DNA from: Streptomyces ferrugineus
GTDB lineage: Bacteria > Actinomycetota > Actinomycetes > Streptomycetales > Streptomycetaceae
DNA: 64,000 nt
Assembly (NCBI RefSeq): GCF_015160855.1
Contig: NZ_CP063373.1
Coordinates: forward strand, 7,564,001-7,628,000
Direction of reading: 5' to 3'
Shown: positions 34,824-42,957 of the stretch, piece after piece
Layout: each line of letters starts with the position of its first letter
Numbering within the stretch: the first letter of the stretch is position 1
Position numbers and translations under genes: made by a program
Notes under the pieces: model-generated
What the model saw: the letters and a program-made list of their open reading frames with translations, nothing else
What the model was told of the DNA's origin: nothing
The model's database searches: none

Positions 34824-35706
34824 GGGCAAGGTGTCCTTCCGGTCGCGTGCACTGCGTTGTGCCGAGCGGGTTCGCGCTCAGTTCCTGCCACTGTATGCAG
34901 CGTCCGAAGGGTCGGCGAAGTTCCCGGTCAGAACGCCTCGGGTGGAGAGCGGGGGATGAGGGCGGGGCGGCGCTGTGTCGTACGGCCCGGGCGGTGGATC
35001 GGCGACGGCCGCCTCCCGTCGCGGCCGGGGCCCGCGCCGCGCGGTGTCGGCGGGCGGATGTCGATCACTCCGGCGAGTGAACGATCTCGCGGCGTGAGCT
35101 TGCCTCCCGGGTCTGCGTGCCCATGCCCTCGGGGCCCGCGTACGGCACTTGCGGGCCACTCACCGGCCGCTGCCCGGTCCGAGTGGAGGTTCTCCGGCGA
35201 CGGGCGGGACCCGGCCCGGCGGGACGCCGTCCCGGCGGCAAGCACCGTACCGCCCGGGCCGTCGGAGCCCGCGTACGGCACCTGCGGGCCACTCACCGGC
35301 CACTGCCCGGTCCGGGTGAAGGTTCTCCGGCGACGGGCGGAACCCGGACCGGAGGGACGCCCTCCCGGCAGCCAGCACCATGCCACCCGGGCCGACCGCC
35401 TGTGCCCTCGGGGCCCGTACGACACCTGCGGGCCACTCACCGGCCGCTGCCCGGTCCGAGTGGAGGTTCTCCGGTGACGGGCGGAACCTGGACCGGCGGG
35501 ACGCCGTCCCGGCGGCAAGCACCGTGTCGGCCGGGCCGGTTGGTGCCCGATCGCACCCCTCGGTCACCGGTGGGGCCGAGTGTCGGCGACACTTCTCGGA
35601 CACCGGCCGAAGGCCCGACATCGGATCCTGGTCGGTGGTTGTCAGTGCCTCGGTCCACAATGGTCCGCGTCAGATCCGTCCACGCCTCAGCAAGGAGCCG
35701 GCAGCG
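34824..35706. other. Long intergenic region before parC
   Basis: These 883 bases lie between the divergent M16 operon and parC. No gene is convincing; several frames stay open on both strands only because of the GC-rich repeats at 35127-35545. The stretch next to the M16 gene (34824-34930) and that next to parC (35560-35700) are the likely promoter regions. Confidence 0.65.
35127..35545. repeat. Three direct repeats of 133-144 bp upstream of parC
   Basis: Three imperfect copies follow each other, at about 35127-35260, 35261-35404 and 35405-35545. Each has GCCCG(CG)TACG, then GCGGGCCACTCACCGGCC (at 35151, 35284 and 35428), TGCCCGGTCCG, AGGTTCTCCGG, GACGGGCGG and a hairpin-forming stretch such as CGGGACGCCGTCCCG. 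Identity between copies is about 85-90%. No transposase or CRISPR-like spacing is present. Confidence 0.85.
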
Positions 35707-38163
35707 ATGGCCCGCCGCAGCACGAAGACCCCGCCGCCCGACGACTCGTACGAGGAGAAGATCCTCGACATCGACGTCGTCGACGAGATGCAGGGCTCCT
35801 TCCTCGAGTACGCGTACTCGGTCATCTACTCCCGGGCCCTGCCGGACGCCCGCGACGGCCTCAAGCCGGTGCATCGCCGCATCGTGTACCAGATGAACGA
35901 GATGGGCCTGCGCCCCGACCGCAGCTATGTGAAGTGCGCCCGCGTCGTCGGCGAGGTCATGGGTAAGTTGCACCCGCACGGCGACGCGTCGATCTACGAC
36001 GCCCTGGTGCGCATGGCCCAGCCCTTCTCGATGCGCGTCCCGCTGGTCGACGGCCACGGCAACTTCGGCTCGCTGGGCAACGACGACCCGCCGGCCGCCA
36101 TGCGGTACACCGAGTGCCGGCAGACCCAGGCCACGAGCCTGATGACCGAGTCGATCGAAGAGGACACGGTCGACTTCACCCCCAACTACGACGGCCAGGA
36201 GCAGGAGCCGGTGGCGCTGCCGGCCGCCTTCCCGAACCTCCTGGTCAACGGCGCTGCGGGCATCGCCGTCGGCATGGCCACGAACATGCCGCCGCACAAC
36301 CTCGGCGAGGTCATCGCCGCCGCCCGCCATCTGATCCGCCACCCGAACGCGGATTTGGCCGCCCTGATGAAGCACGTCCCGGGCCCCGACCTGCCCACCG
36401 GCGGCCGGATCGTCGGCCTCTCGGGCATCCGGGACGCGTACGAGACGGGCCGCGGCACCTTCAAGATCCGCGCCACGGTCGAGATCGAGACGGTGACCGC
36501 CCGCCGCAAGGGCCTGGTCGTCACCGAGCTGCCCTTCACGGTCGGCCCGGAGAAGGTGATCGCCAAGATCAAGGACCTGGTCGGCTCGAAGAAGCTGCAG
36601 GGCATCGCCGACGTCAAGGACCTCACCGACCGCGAGCACGGCCTGCGTCTGGTCATCGAGATCAAGAACGGCTTCGTGCCGGAGGCGGTCCTGGAGCAGC
36701 TCTACAAGCTGACGCCGATGGAGGAGTCCTTCGGCATCAACAACGTCGCGCTGGTCGACGGCCAGCCCCTCACCCTGGGCCTCAAGGAGCTGCTGGAGGT
36801 CTACCTCGACCACCGCTTCGAGGTCGTACGGCGCCGCAGCGAGTTCCGCCGCGGCAAGCGGCGCGACCGTCTGCACCTGGTCGAGGGCCTGCTCACGGCG
36901 CTGGTGGACATCGACGAGGTCATCCGGCTGATCCGGTCCAGCGAGAACTCCGCCCAGGCCAAACAGCGCCTGATGGAGCGCTTCTCGCTGAGCGAGATCC
37001 AGACCCAGTACATCCTCGACACCCCGCTGCGCCGGCTCACCAAGTACGACCGCATCGAGCTGGACGCGGAGAAGGACCGGCTCAACGAGGAGATCGCGGA
37101 GCTGACCCGGATCCTCGAGTCGGACGCGGAGCTGCGCAAGCTGGTCTCCTCGGAACTGGCCGCGGTGGCCAAGAAGTTCGGCACCGAGCGGCGTACGGTC
37201 CTGCTGGAGACGGCGGGCACCCCGGTCGCGGCCGTGCCGCTCCAGGTGGCCGACGACCCGTGCCGGGTGCTGCTGTCCTCGACGGATCTGCTGGCCCGTA
37301 CGGCGAACGGCGATCCCTTCGCGGACGCCGCCGACGCCAAGCGCTCCAAGCACGACGTGATCGTCTCGGCGGTGCCGGCCACGGCCCGCGGCGAGGTGGG
37401 CGCGGTGACCTCGGCGGGCCGGCTGCTGCGGATCAACGTCGTCGATCTGCCGCAGCTCCCGGAGACGGCGTCGAGACCGAACCTCGCGGGCGGCGCGCCG
37501 CTGTCGGAGTTCGTCTCCCTGGAGGACGGCGAGACCGTGGTCTGCCTGACCACCCTCGACGAGTCCTCGCCCGGCCTGGCGCTCGGCACGGCACAGGGCG
37601 TCGTCAAGCGTGTGGTGCCCGACTATCCGTCCAACAAGGAGGAGTTGGAGGTCATCACCCTCAAGGACGGTGACCGGATCGTCGGCGCGGTCGAGCTGCG
37701 CACCGGTGAGGAGGACCTGGTCTTCATCACCGACGACGCCCAGCTGCTGCGCTACCAGGCCTCGCAGGTCCGCCCGCAGGGCCGTGCGGCCGGCGGCGTG
37801 GCGGGCATCAAGCTCGCCGAGGGCGCGAAGGTCATCTCCTTCACGGCGGTCGACCCGGCGGCCGACGCGGTGGTGTTCACGGTCGCGGGCTCGCGCGGCA
37901 CGCTGGACGACTCGGTCCAGACGACGGCCAAGCTCACCCCGTTCGACCAGTACCCGCGCAAGGGCCGCGCCACGGGTGGCGTGCGCTGCCAGCGGTTCCT
38001 GAAGGGCGAGGACTGTCTGTCCCTGGCCTGGGCGGGCGCCGTACCGGCCAAGGCCGCGCAGAAGAACGGCTCTCCGGCCGAGCTGCCGGAGATCGACCCG
38101 CGCCGTGACGGCTCGGGTGTGTCGCTGGCGAAGACGGTGTCGGTGGTGGCGGGACCGGTCTAG
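35707..38163 (+). CDS. parC: DNA topoisomerase IV subunit A
   Basis: The 818-residue product is a GyrA/ParC-type subunit that, with ParE, decatenates daughter chromosomes. The catalytic Tyr is in AMRYTECR; the quinolone region reads [17 protein letters not shown]. The C-terminal domain shows the beta-pinwheel repeats ([29 protein letters not shown]). Its C-terminus lacks a clear GyrA-box, in line with ParC rather than GyrA, and parE is in the same window. The ATG at 35707 follows AAGGAGCCGGCAGCG; the frame open back to 35380 runs through the repeats and is not coding. The stop TAG shares CTAG with the facing CobW gene. Confidence 0.92.
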   Translation: MARRSTKTPPPDDSYEEKILDIDVVDEMQGSFLEYAYSVIYSRALPDARDGLKPVHRRIVYQMNEMGLRPDRSYVKCARVVGEVMGKLHPHGDASIYDALVRMAQPFSMRVPLVDGHGNFGSLGNDDPPAAMRYTECRQTQATSLMTESIEEDTVDFTPNYDGQEQEPVALPAAFPNLLVNGAAGIAVGMATNMPPHNLGEVIAAARHLIRHPNADLAALMKHVPGPDLPTGGRIVGLSGIRDAYETGRGTFKIRATVEIETVTARRKGLVVTELPFTVGPEKVIAKIKDLVGSKKLQGIADVKDLTDREHGLRLVIEIKNGFVPEAVLEQLYKLTPMEESFGINNVALVDGQPLTLGLKELLEVYLDHRFEVVRRRSEFRRGKRRDRLHLVEGLLTALVDIDEVIRLIRSSENSAQAKQRLMERFSLSEIQTQYILDTPLRRLTKYDRIELDAEKDRLNEEIAELTRILESDAELRKLVSSELAAVAKKFGTERRTVLLETAGTPVAAVPLQVADDPCRVLLSSTDLLARTANGDPFADAADAKRSKHDVIVSAVPATARGEVGAVTSAGRLLRINVVDLPQLPETASRPNLAGGAPLSEFVSLEDGETVVCLTTLDESSPGLALGTAQGVVKRVVPDYPSNKEELEVITLKDGDRIVGAVELRTGEEDLVFITDDAQLLRYQASQVRPQGRAAGGVAGIKLAEGAKVISFTAVDPAADAVVFTVAGSRGTLDDSVQTTAKLTPFDQYPRKGRATGGVRCQRFLKGEDCLSLAWAGAVPAKAAQKNGSPAELPEIDPRRDGSGVSLAKTVSVVAGPV

Positions 38164-39248
38164 GCCTCCTCGAAGGCGCCTTCTTCCGGCGATCCCTCGG
38201 GGTCTGGGTCTCGCACATAGCGCAGAACGCCCCACATGCCGTGCTCGTCGACGGTGTGTGGGGCGTCGCTCTTGCACCCCTCCAGCTCCTTGCCGAGGGC
38301 GGACGCGTCGATGCCGGAGCCGATGAGCACGAGCTGGGTCAGGCGGGTGCCGGCGCCGGCCCACGGTTCCGGGTAGAAGCGCAGGAACGGCCCGACGGCG
38401 TGCACGGTGTAACGGTTCGCGGCGTCGTGCGGGCCGAAGTCCACGTACCCCTTGATCCGGTAGAGCCCCTCCGGCCTGCTGTCCAAGAACGCCATCAACC
38501 GGCGCGGGTCGAGGGGCGCGTCGGAGACGAAGGACAGGCTGTCGTAGGCGGTGTGCAGATGACCGTGGTGGTCCTCGGCGCCGTCGCCGGTGTGCTCGTG
38601 CAGGTCGTCGAAGGAGAGCTGTCCGATGCGCTCCTCGCCGGGCCGGCAGTCGAACAGGAATTCGGGGTCGATACGGCCGTAGGTGGCCGGGACAACGGCG
38701 GCGCGGGCGGCGAGATCGCGTACCAGCCCGAGAACACGCTCACCGTCCGCCGCCCGGTCGAGCTTGTTGACCACGACGAGGTCGGCGAGGCCCAGGTGCC
38801 GGTCGATCTCGGGGTGCTTGGCGCGCGTGCCGTCGAACTCGGCGGCGTCGACGACCTCGACGAGACCGCCGTAGACGATGCCCGGATGCTCACTGGCGAG
38901 CAGCATGCGCACGAGTTCCTGGGGTTCGGCGAGCCCGCTGGCCTCGATGACGATGACGTCGATGCCGGTGTCGGGCCGGGCGAGCCGCTCCAGGTAGACG
39001 TCCAGCTCACTGGCGTCGACCGCGCAACACAGGCAGCCGTTGCCGAGCGAGACGGTCGAGTCGCCGAGCGCGCCGGCGACGGCCATGGCGTCGATCTCGA
39101 TGGCGCCGAAGTCGTTGACGATGGCTCCGATGCGGGTGCCTCCGCTGCGGTGGAGGAGGTGGTTGAGCAGAGTCGTCTTTCCGGAACCGAGGAATCCGGC
39201 GAGTACGACGACCGGAATCTGCTGCGGGCCGGGGCTCGGCTGGCTCAA
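38160..39248 (-). CDS. CobW/COG0523-family GTPase (metallochaperone)
   Basis: The 362-residue product is a G3E GTPase. Motifs are Walker A FLGSGKTTL, the metal-binding CxCC in GNGCLCCAV, IEASGLAEP (Walker B/switch), and the base-specificity NKLD. A His/Asp stretch (HEHTGDGAEDHHGHLH) lies near residue 210, followed by the CobW C-terminal domain from about 250. Members deliver zinc or cobalt to client proteins; which metal applies is not shown. The TTG at 39248 is the only start close to the conserved domain, with AAAGG upstream. The stop overlaps the parC stop on the opposite strand through the palindrome CTAG. Confidence 0.88.
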   Translation of the reverse strand: MSQPSPGPQQIPVVVLAGFLGSGKTTLLNHLLHRSGGTRIGAIVNDFGAIEIDAMAVAGALGDSTVSLGNGCLCCAVDASELDVYLERLARPDTGIDVIVIEASGLAEPQELVRMLLASEHPGIVYGGLVEVVDAAEFDGTRAKHPEIDRHLGLADLVVVNKLDRAADGERVLGLVRDLAARAAVVPATYGRIDPEFLFDCRPGEERIGQLSFDDLHEHTGDGAEDHHGHLHTAYDSLSFVSDAPLDPRRLMAFLDSRPEGLYRIKGYVDFGPHDAANRYTVHAVGPFLRFYPEPWAGAGTRLTQLVLIGSGIDASALGKELEGCKSDAPHTVDEHGMWGVLRYVRDPDPEGSPEEGAFEEA

Positions 39249-39569
39249 CGTGCGACCTTTCTCACGCCGACGGGTGCACCGGCTCGCGGCTCGGCGCACA
39301 TCCGAGGTTTCGAATGCCGACCCAGGATACGAGCGGGAAGAATCACCGTGAAGTGAACGATTGTTAGCAGCACTTGCCGGGCAGACGTTGGGCAAGGCGC
39401 CGGGGCGTGCGACCCTCGCTTCCCTCCGTGCGCCTCCTCTCCGCCTCCCCGCCGATCAGAGCCGCTCGGCACTCTGGGAGACGGCAAGCGCCGCCCACCG
39501 CTCGCCGGTCCCCTCAAGTCGACCCGCACCCCGACGACCGGCGGACGGCCGCCTGATTCGGGGGTTGAC
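39249..39569. other. Divergent intergenic region CobW gene / DUF6082 gene
   Basis: These 321 bases hold no supported gene. A moderately AT-rich stretch around 39330-39370 (GAAGTGAACGATTGTTAGC) probably holds the CobW gene promoter. I looked for a Zur-type palindrome and did not find a convincing one. Confidence 0.5.
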
Positions 39570-40130
39570 ATGGCCACACGGAGGAATGGGATACGAGGGC
39601 TGGGTACGGCCGTGGCCGCGGGCTTGGGGTTGATGACAGGAGCCCTGGCCGGCGTGGCCGCGCAGCGCCGTACGCTCGACTCGCTGCGCATACGCCTGGA
39701 GCACATGGAGGAACAGGTGGCGCACACCCACCGCCACAGCAACCTGGCCAATCAGCAGCATCTGCACTGGGAGCTGCTGAGCAAGGCGATCGACAGCCCC
39801 GAGCTGGCCGAGGTGCTGGACATCTTCGAAGTGCCGGCGTCGCCGCAGAAGCGGCGGCAGTACCTCTTCGCCAATGCCCTGTACACCAATCTGCTGTTCT
39901 ACTACCGCATCGGCAATCTGAGCCGCGATGAGTTCTTCGGGCGCGTCCGGGGGCTGCTGCAGAATCCCGTGGTCAAGGAGTACTGGTTCGCGACGCAGGG
40001 CCAGCGGGCCACGCTTCCCGAGGACTCGGACGAGGCCGAGCTGGGCCGTATGGTCGACGACCTGCTCCGTCAGCTCGACGACGCGGACGGCGAGGAATGG
40101 TGGGTGGTCGGAGAGCCGACGATCGACTAG
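39570..40130 (+). CDS. DUF6082 family protein
   Basis: The 186-residue product starts with one membrane helix (about 9-30; GLGTAVAAGLGLMTGALAGVA), then a helical region (QRRTLDSLRIRLEHMEEQV) and a conserved domain with NLANQQHLHWELL, LAEVLDIF and LFANALYTNLLFYYRIGNLSRDEFFGRVRGLLQNPVVKEYW. This fits the Streptomyces DUF6082 family, which has no known function. It is anchored in the membrane with the bulk probably in the cytoplasm. The gene stands alone between the CobW gene and a reductase-like gene. Confidence 0.8.
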   Translation: MATRRNGIRGLGTAVAAGLGLMTGALAGVAAQRRTLDSLRIRLEHMEEQVAHTHRHSNLANQQHLHWELLSKAIDSPELAEVLDIFEVPASPQKRRQYLFANALYTNLLFYYRIGNLSRDEFFGRVRGLLQNPVVKEYWFATQGQRATLPEDSDEAELGRMVDDLLRQLDDADGEEWWVVGEPTID

Positions 40131-40279
40131 CGAACGGAACACACAGCTGCGCTCTCACACCAGGTCCGCTTCTGAAAAGACTTGCGGGCCGGTGTCGATC
40201 CGACCTCATCCCGTTCGACGTGATGACGTGGCGCACCTCGCCACACGAGATCGCGACCAGGACCCGATGAGGACAGACC

Positions 40280-40924
40280 ATGGATCAGCTGCTGAGAGTC
40301 ATGAACTTCAACGTCTCGAGCGACGGGATCGGTGCCGGTGAGCACCAGAGCCTCGAGAGCCCCTTCGGCCTCCCCCATCCTGAGCGGCTGTTCGCCTGGG
40401 CCGGCGCCACGGCGAGCTGGCCGATGCGCACCGACCCCGGCGGCAGCCGTGGCCTCGACGACTACTTCACGCGGGACTTCGCACGCGACATCGGCGCCGA
40501 GATCATGGGCCGCAACAAGTTCGGGCCCCAGCGCGGTCCCTGGCAGGACCACGACTGGCGGGGCTGGTGGGGTGACGAGCCCCCGTTTCACACCCCGGTG
40601 TTCGTCATGACCCACCACATGCGCCCGTCGATCACGCTCTCCGACACCACGTTCCACTTTGTCGACGGCAGCCCGGTCTCGGTCCTCGAACGGGCGCGGG
40701 AGGCGGCACAGGGCAAGGACGTCCGTCTCGGCGGCGGGGTCACCACCATCCGGCAGTTCCTCGACGCCGACCTCGTCGACACCCTGCACGTGGCGGTCTC
40801 GCCGGTGCAGCTCGGGTCCGGCCTCCGCCTCTGGGAGTCGCCGGATGAACTGCTCGACCGGTTCCATCTCGAGGTCGTCCCCAGCCCGAGCGGTGTGGCG
40901 CACCACGTGTTCTGGCGAAAGTGA
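40280..40924 (+). CDS. Dihydrofolate-reductase-fold (RibD C-terminal-like) protein
   Basis: The 214-residue product resembles the DHFR/RibD-C family: RVMNFNVSSDGIGAG at the start, EIMGRNKFGP, TPVFVMTHHM, then GKDVRLGGGVTTIRQFLDADLVDTLHVAVSPVQLGSGLRLW, which includes the GGG nucleotide-binding turn. These proteins are NAD(P)H-dependent reductases of unknown substrate; they are not classical folate enzymes. The start has only a poor ribosome binding site (GATGAGGACAGACC). The gene belongs to an accessory stretch, with non-coding DNA on either side. Confidence 0.82.
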   Translation: MDQLLRVMNFNVSSDGIGAGEHQSLESPFGLPHPERLFAWAGATASWPMRTDPGGSRGLDDYFTRDFARDIGAEIMGRNKFGPQRGPWQDHDWRGWWGDEPPFHTPVFVMTHHMRPSITLSDTTFHFVDGSPVSVLERAREAAQGKDVRLGGGVTTIRQFLDADLVDTLHVAVSPVQLGSGLRLWESPDELLDRFHLEVVPSPSGVAHHVFWRK

Positions 40925-41224
40925 CAGGAGTCCGCACGGGCAGGGACCTGCTGGGCCGCTGGGCCCCCTCGAGGACGCGGCCCAGCCGAACCGGTCGAAG
41001 ATGGCAAGGCGCGCGCGCAGAAATCACACCCGCGGGCGATAACGAACAGGTCAAGTCCCCAGTTGTCCCAGACGCCACTGGGGTTGACTCTCGCACGATC
41101 GCGTAGAGCGACTCCACAAGAGCGTCACTCACGCCGCCGGATGACGAGTGCACCCCACAGGGCAGCCTCCCGCCTGCAGCCATTGTGCGCCAGTTCTTCA
41201 GCCGTGAATCAGAGGTAAGCAACA
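40925..41224. other. Non-coding accessory stretch
   Basis: No gene is convincing here. An inverted repeat CCCCAGT-N13-ACTGGGG occupies 41057-41083, and TTGACT follows directly at 41084, so this could be the promoter region of the small gene at 41225. A matching -10 box at normal spacing is not clear. Confidence 0.45.
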
Positions 41225-41464
41225 GTGAGTCAGATCATCCGTCGGATCGGCGTCCCCCCAAGCCACCGGGGGAGCACAGGAGGAGGCAATTGCCCTGACA
41301 TCTTCGAACTGGCCGATGGGAGCTTCGCGGTCATCGGTACGGACGCCACGGACTCGCTGGACCCGGATCTCCCCTCCGACGCCTCGCGCGCGGACTACGA
41401 GCGCATCGTCGTCATCACTCGCGAGACCTTGATCCGAGCCAAGGCGGACATCCCCGACGCGTAG
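41225..41464 (+). CDS. Small hypothetical protein (regulator-associated type)
   Basis: This 79-residue protein begins VSQIIRRIGVPP and has the conserved-looking sections GGNCPDIFELADGSFAVIGTDAT and YERIVVITRETLIRAKADIPD. Small proteins of this type are common in Streptomyces, often beside DUF6879 or XRE-type regulators; that is recollection, not shown here. No such regulator lies next to it in the window, so it looks like an orphan. The GTG at 41225 has AGAGG 9 bases upstream. The stretch after it (41465-41681) has no gene. Confidence 0.72.
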   Translation: MSQIIRRIGVPPSHRGSTGGGNCPDIFELADGSFAVIGTDATDSLDPDLPSDASRADYERIVVITRETLIRAKADIPDA

Positions 41465-41681
41465 GTGACGCCGTGGATCAGGCCGGTTCCATGGCCTTGC
41501 TCACCGGTATGGCCTTGCTCACCAGTGCGGTGAGCGACCGCCCGGCAACCGCTGTCGCGAGAGCCGTGGCGGTGGTCGTGTCGTGCCCGGGCCGACTTCC
41601 CCAGGCCCGGCGTCCGCCAGTCCGCTGACGAGGGCACCTCTTGGGTCCGGCACCGTCCCGGTGCCGGACCTCAGGCATTTC

Positions 41682-42848
41682 TCAGGCCACTTCGGGGACC
41701 GCCACCGGCGCCCCCGGTCCCACATACCGTGCCACCGGCCGGATGATCTTCGAGTCCCGGGCCTGTTCCAGGACGTTGGCACTCCAGCCCACGACCCGCG
41801 CCGCGGCGAACGTGGGTGTGAACATCTCGCGCGGCAGACCGCAGAGTTCCATGACCACGCCCGCGTAGAACTCGACGTTCGTATGGAGTTCACGGCCGGG
41901 CTTCAGCTCGGCGAGGATCGCCTCCACACGCCGTTCGACCTCCACCGCGAACTCGACGCGCGAACCGCCGAAGCTCTCGGCGATCTCGCGGAGCATCCGG
42001 GAGCGGGGGTCCTCGGTGCGGTAGACGGGGTGACCGAAGCCCATGATGCGCTCACCCGCGAGGACGCGTTCCCGGATCCAGGCGTCGATGCGGTCGGGGG
42101 TGCCGATCGCGTCCAGCGTGTCCAGCGCACGACTGGGCGCACCGCCGTGCAGCGGCCCCGACAGCGCGCCCACGGCACCGACGAGGCAGGCCGCGACGTC
42201 CGCACCTGTGGAGGTGATGACGCGCGCCGTGAAGGTTGACGCATTGAATCCATGGTCGATGGTCGAGATCAAGTATTGCTCGATCGCCCGTGTCCGCCCC
42301 GGGTCGGGTACCGAACCCGTCAACATGTACAGGTAGTTCGCCGCGTACGACAGATCCTCACGCGGCTCAACGGGATCAAGTCCGCCACCCAGTCGGTGCA
42401 GTGCGGTGAGCAGCGTCGGTACGGCCGCGGCCGCGACGAGGGTGTCCCGGCGGCGCCGGTCGGCGTCGATGTCGTACACCGGGCGGAAGCCCTGTGCCGC
42501 GCCGAGCAGGGACAGCGCGGTGCGCAGGCCGGCCAGCGGGCCGGAGCGTCCGCTGGCCGCCGCGATGGCGGGCAGGGCCGCCCGCACCTCGTCGGGCAGC
42601 CGCCGCAGCGCGGCGGTCTCGGCGGCGAAGGCGGTGGCGCGTTCGGCGTCCGGCAGTTCACCGTGGACGAGCAGATGCCAGACGTCCTCGAAGGGGCGCG
42701 TCCGCGCGAGTTCGACGGCCGAGTACTGGCGGTAGTGGTAGAAGCCCTCGAGCCCCCGGACGTCGCCGACCTCGGTGTCGGTGACGACGACGCCGGCGAG
42801 TCCACGCGGCACGTCGACGAGTGCGGCTGCTGGCCTGTTGACGGACAT
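41682..42848 (-). CDS. Citrate synthase family protein
   Basis: The 388-residue product is a type I (short) citrate synthase-like enzyme; it condenses acetyl-CoA or another acyl-CoA with oxaloacetate. Active-site His residues are in TIDHGFNAST and MGFGHPVYRTEDPR. The catalytic acid region reads ELHTNVEFYAGVV, so a Glu stands where citrate synthases usually have Asp (NVD). GGGAGGA lies 5 bases before the ATG at 42848. It is divergent from a second citrate synthase-like gene that carries a DNA-binding domain. It could be a methylcitrate or citrate synthase; it is probably not the main TCA enzyme, which in Streptomyces is a separate longer gene. Confidence 0.88.
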   Translation of the reverse strand: MSVNRPAAALVDVPRGLAGVVVTDTEVGDVRGLEGFYHYRQYSAVELARTRPFEDVWHLLVHGELPDAERATAFAAETAALRRLPDEVRAALPAIAAASGRSGPLAGLRTALSLLGAAQGFRPVYDIDADRRRRDTLVAAAAVPTLLTALHRLGGGLDPVEPREDLSYAANYLYMLTGSVPDPGRTRAIEQYLISTIDHGFNASTFTARVITSTGADVAACLVGAVGALSGPLHGGAPSRALDTLDAIGTPDRIDAWIRERVLAGERIMGFGHPVYRTEDPRSRMLREIAESFGGSRVEFAVEVERRVEAILAELKPGRELHTNVEFYAGVVMELCGLPREMFTPTFAAARVVGWSANVLEQARDSKIIRPVARYVGPGAPVAVPEVA

Positions 42849-42957
42849 GAATTCCTCCCTGGACTTGATTTGACTGTCCATGATTGACTTTATTTCTGTC
42901 AATATTGATTGAATCAATACAAGGATCAATGTTCAGCGCCCTGGATACGGTGACCCC
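42849..42957. promoter_or_regulatory. AT-rich divergent promoter with palindromic operators
   Basis: This 109-base region between the two citrate synthase-like genes is far more AT-rich than the rest of the window. It holds the perfect 15-bp palindrome ATTGATTGAATCAAT (42904-42918), the inverted repeat TTGAC-N9-GTCAA (42884-42902), and further TTGAT/ATCAA half-sites at 42865 and 42924. The fused HTH protein encoded on the right is the obvious candidate to bind here. Confidence 0.8.

Noticed and set aside
34928..35706. Long open frames on both strands upstream of parC
   Set aside because: They exist only because the GC-rich repeats contain no stop codons; translations are repetitive and low-complexity, and parC has a good ATG and ribosome binding site at 35707.
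39249..39569. Zur box upstream of the CobW GTPase
   Set aside because: No sequence close to the Streptomyces Zur palindrome is present; zinc control therefore remains unsupported.
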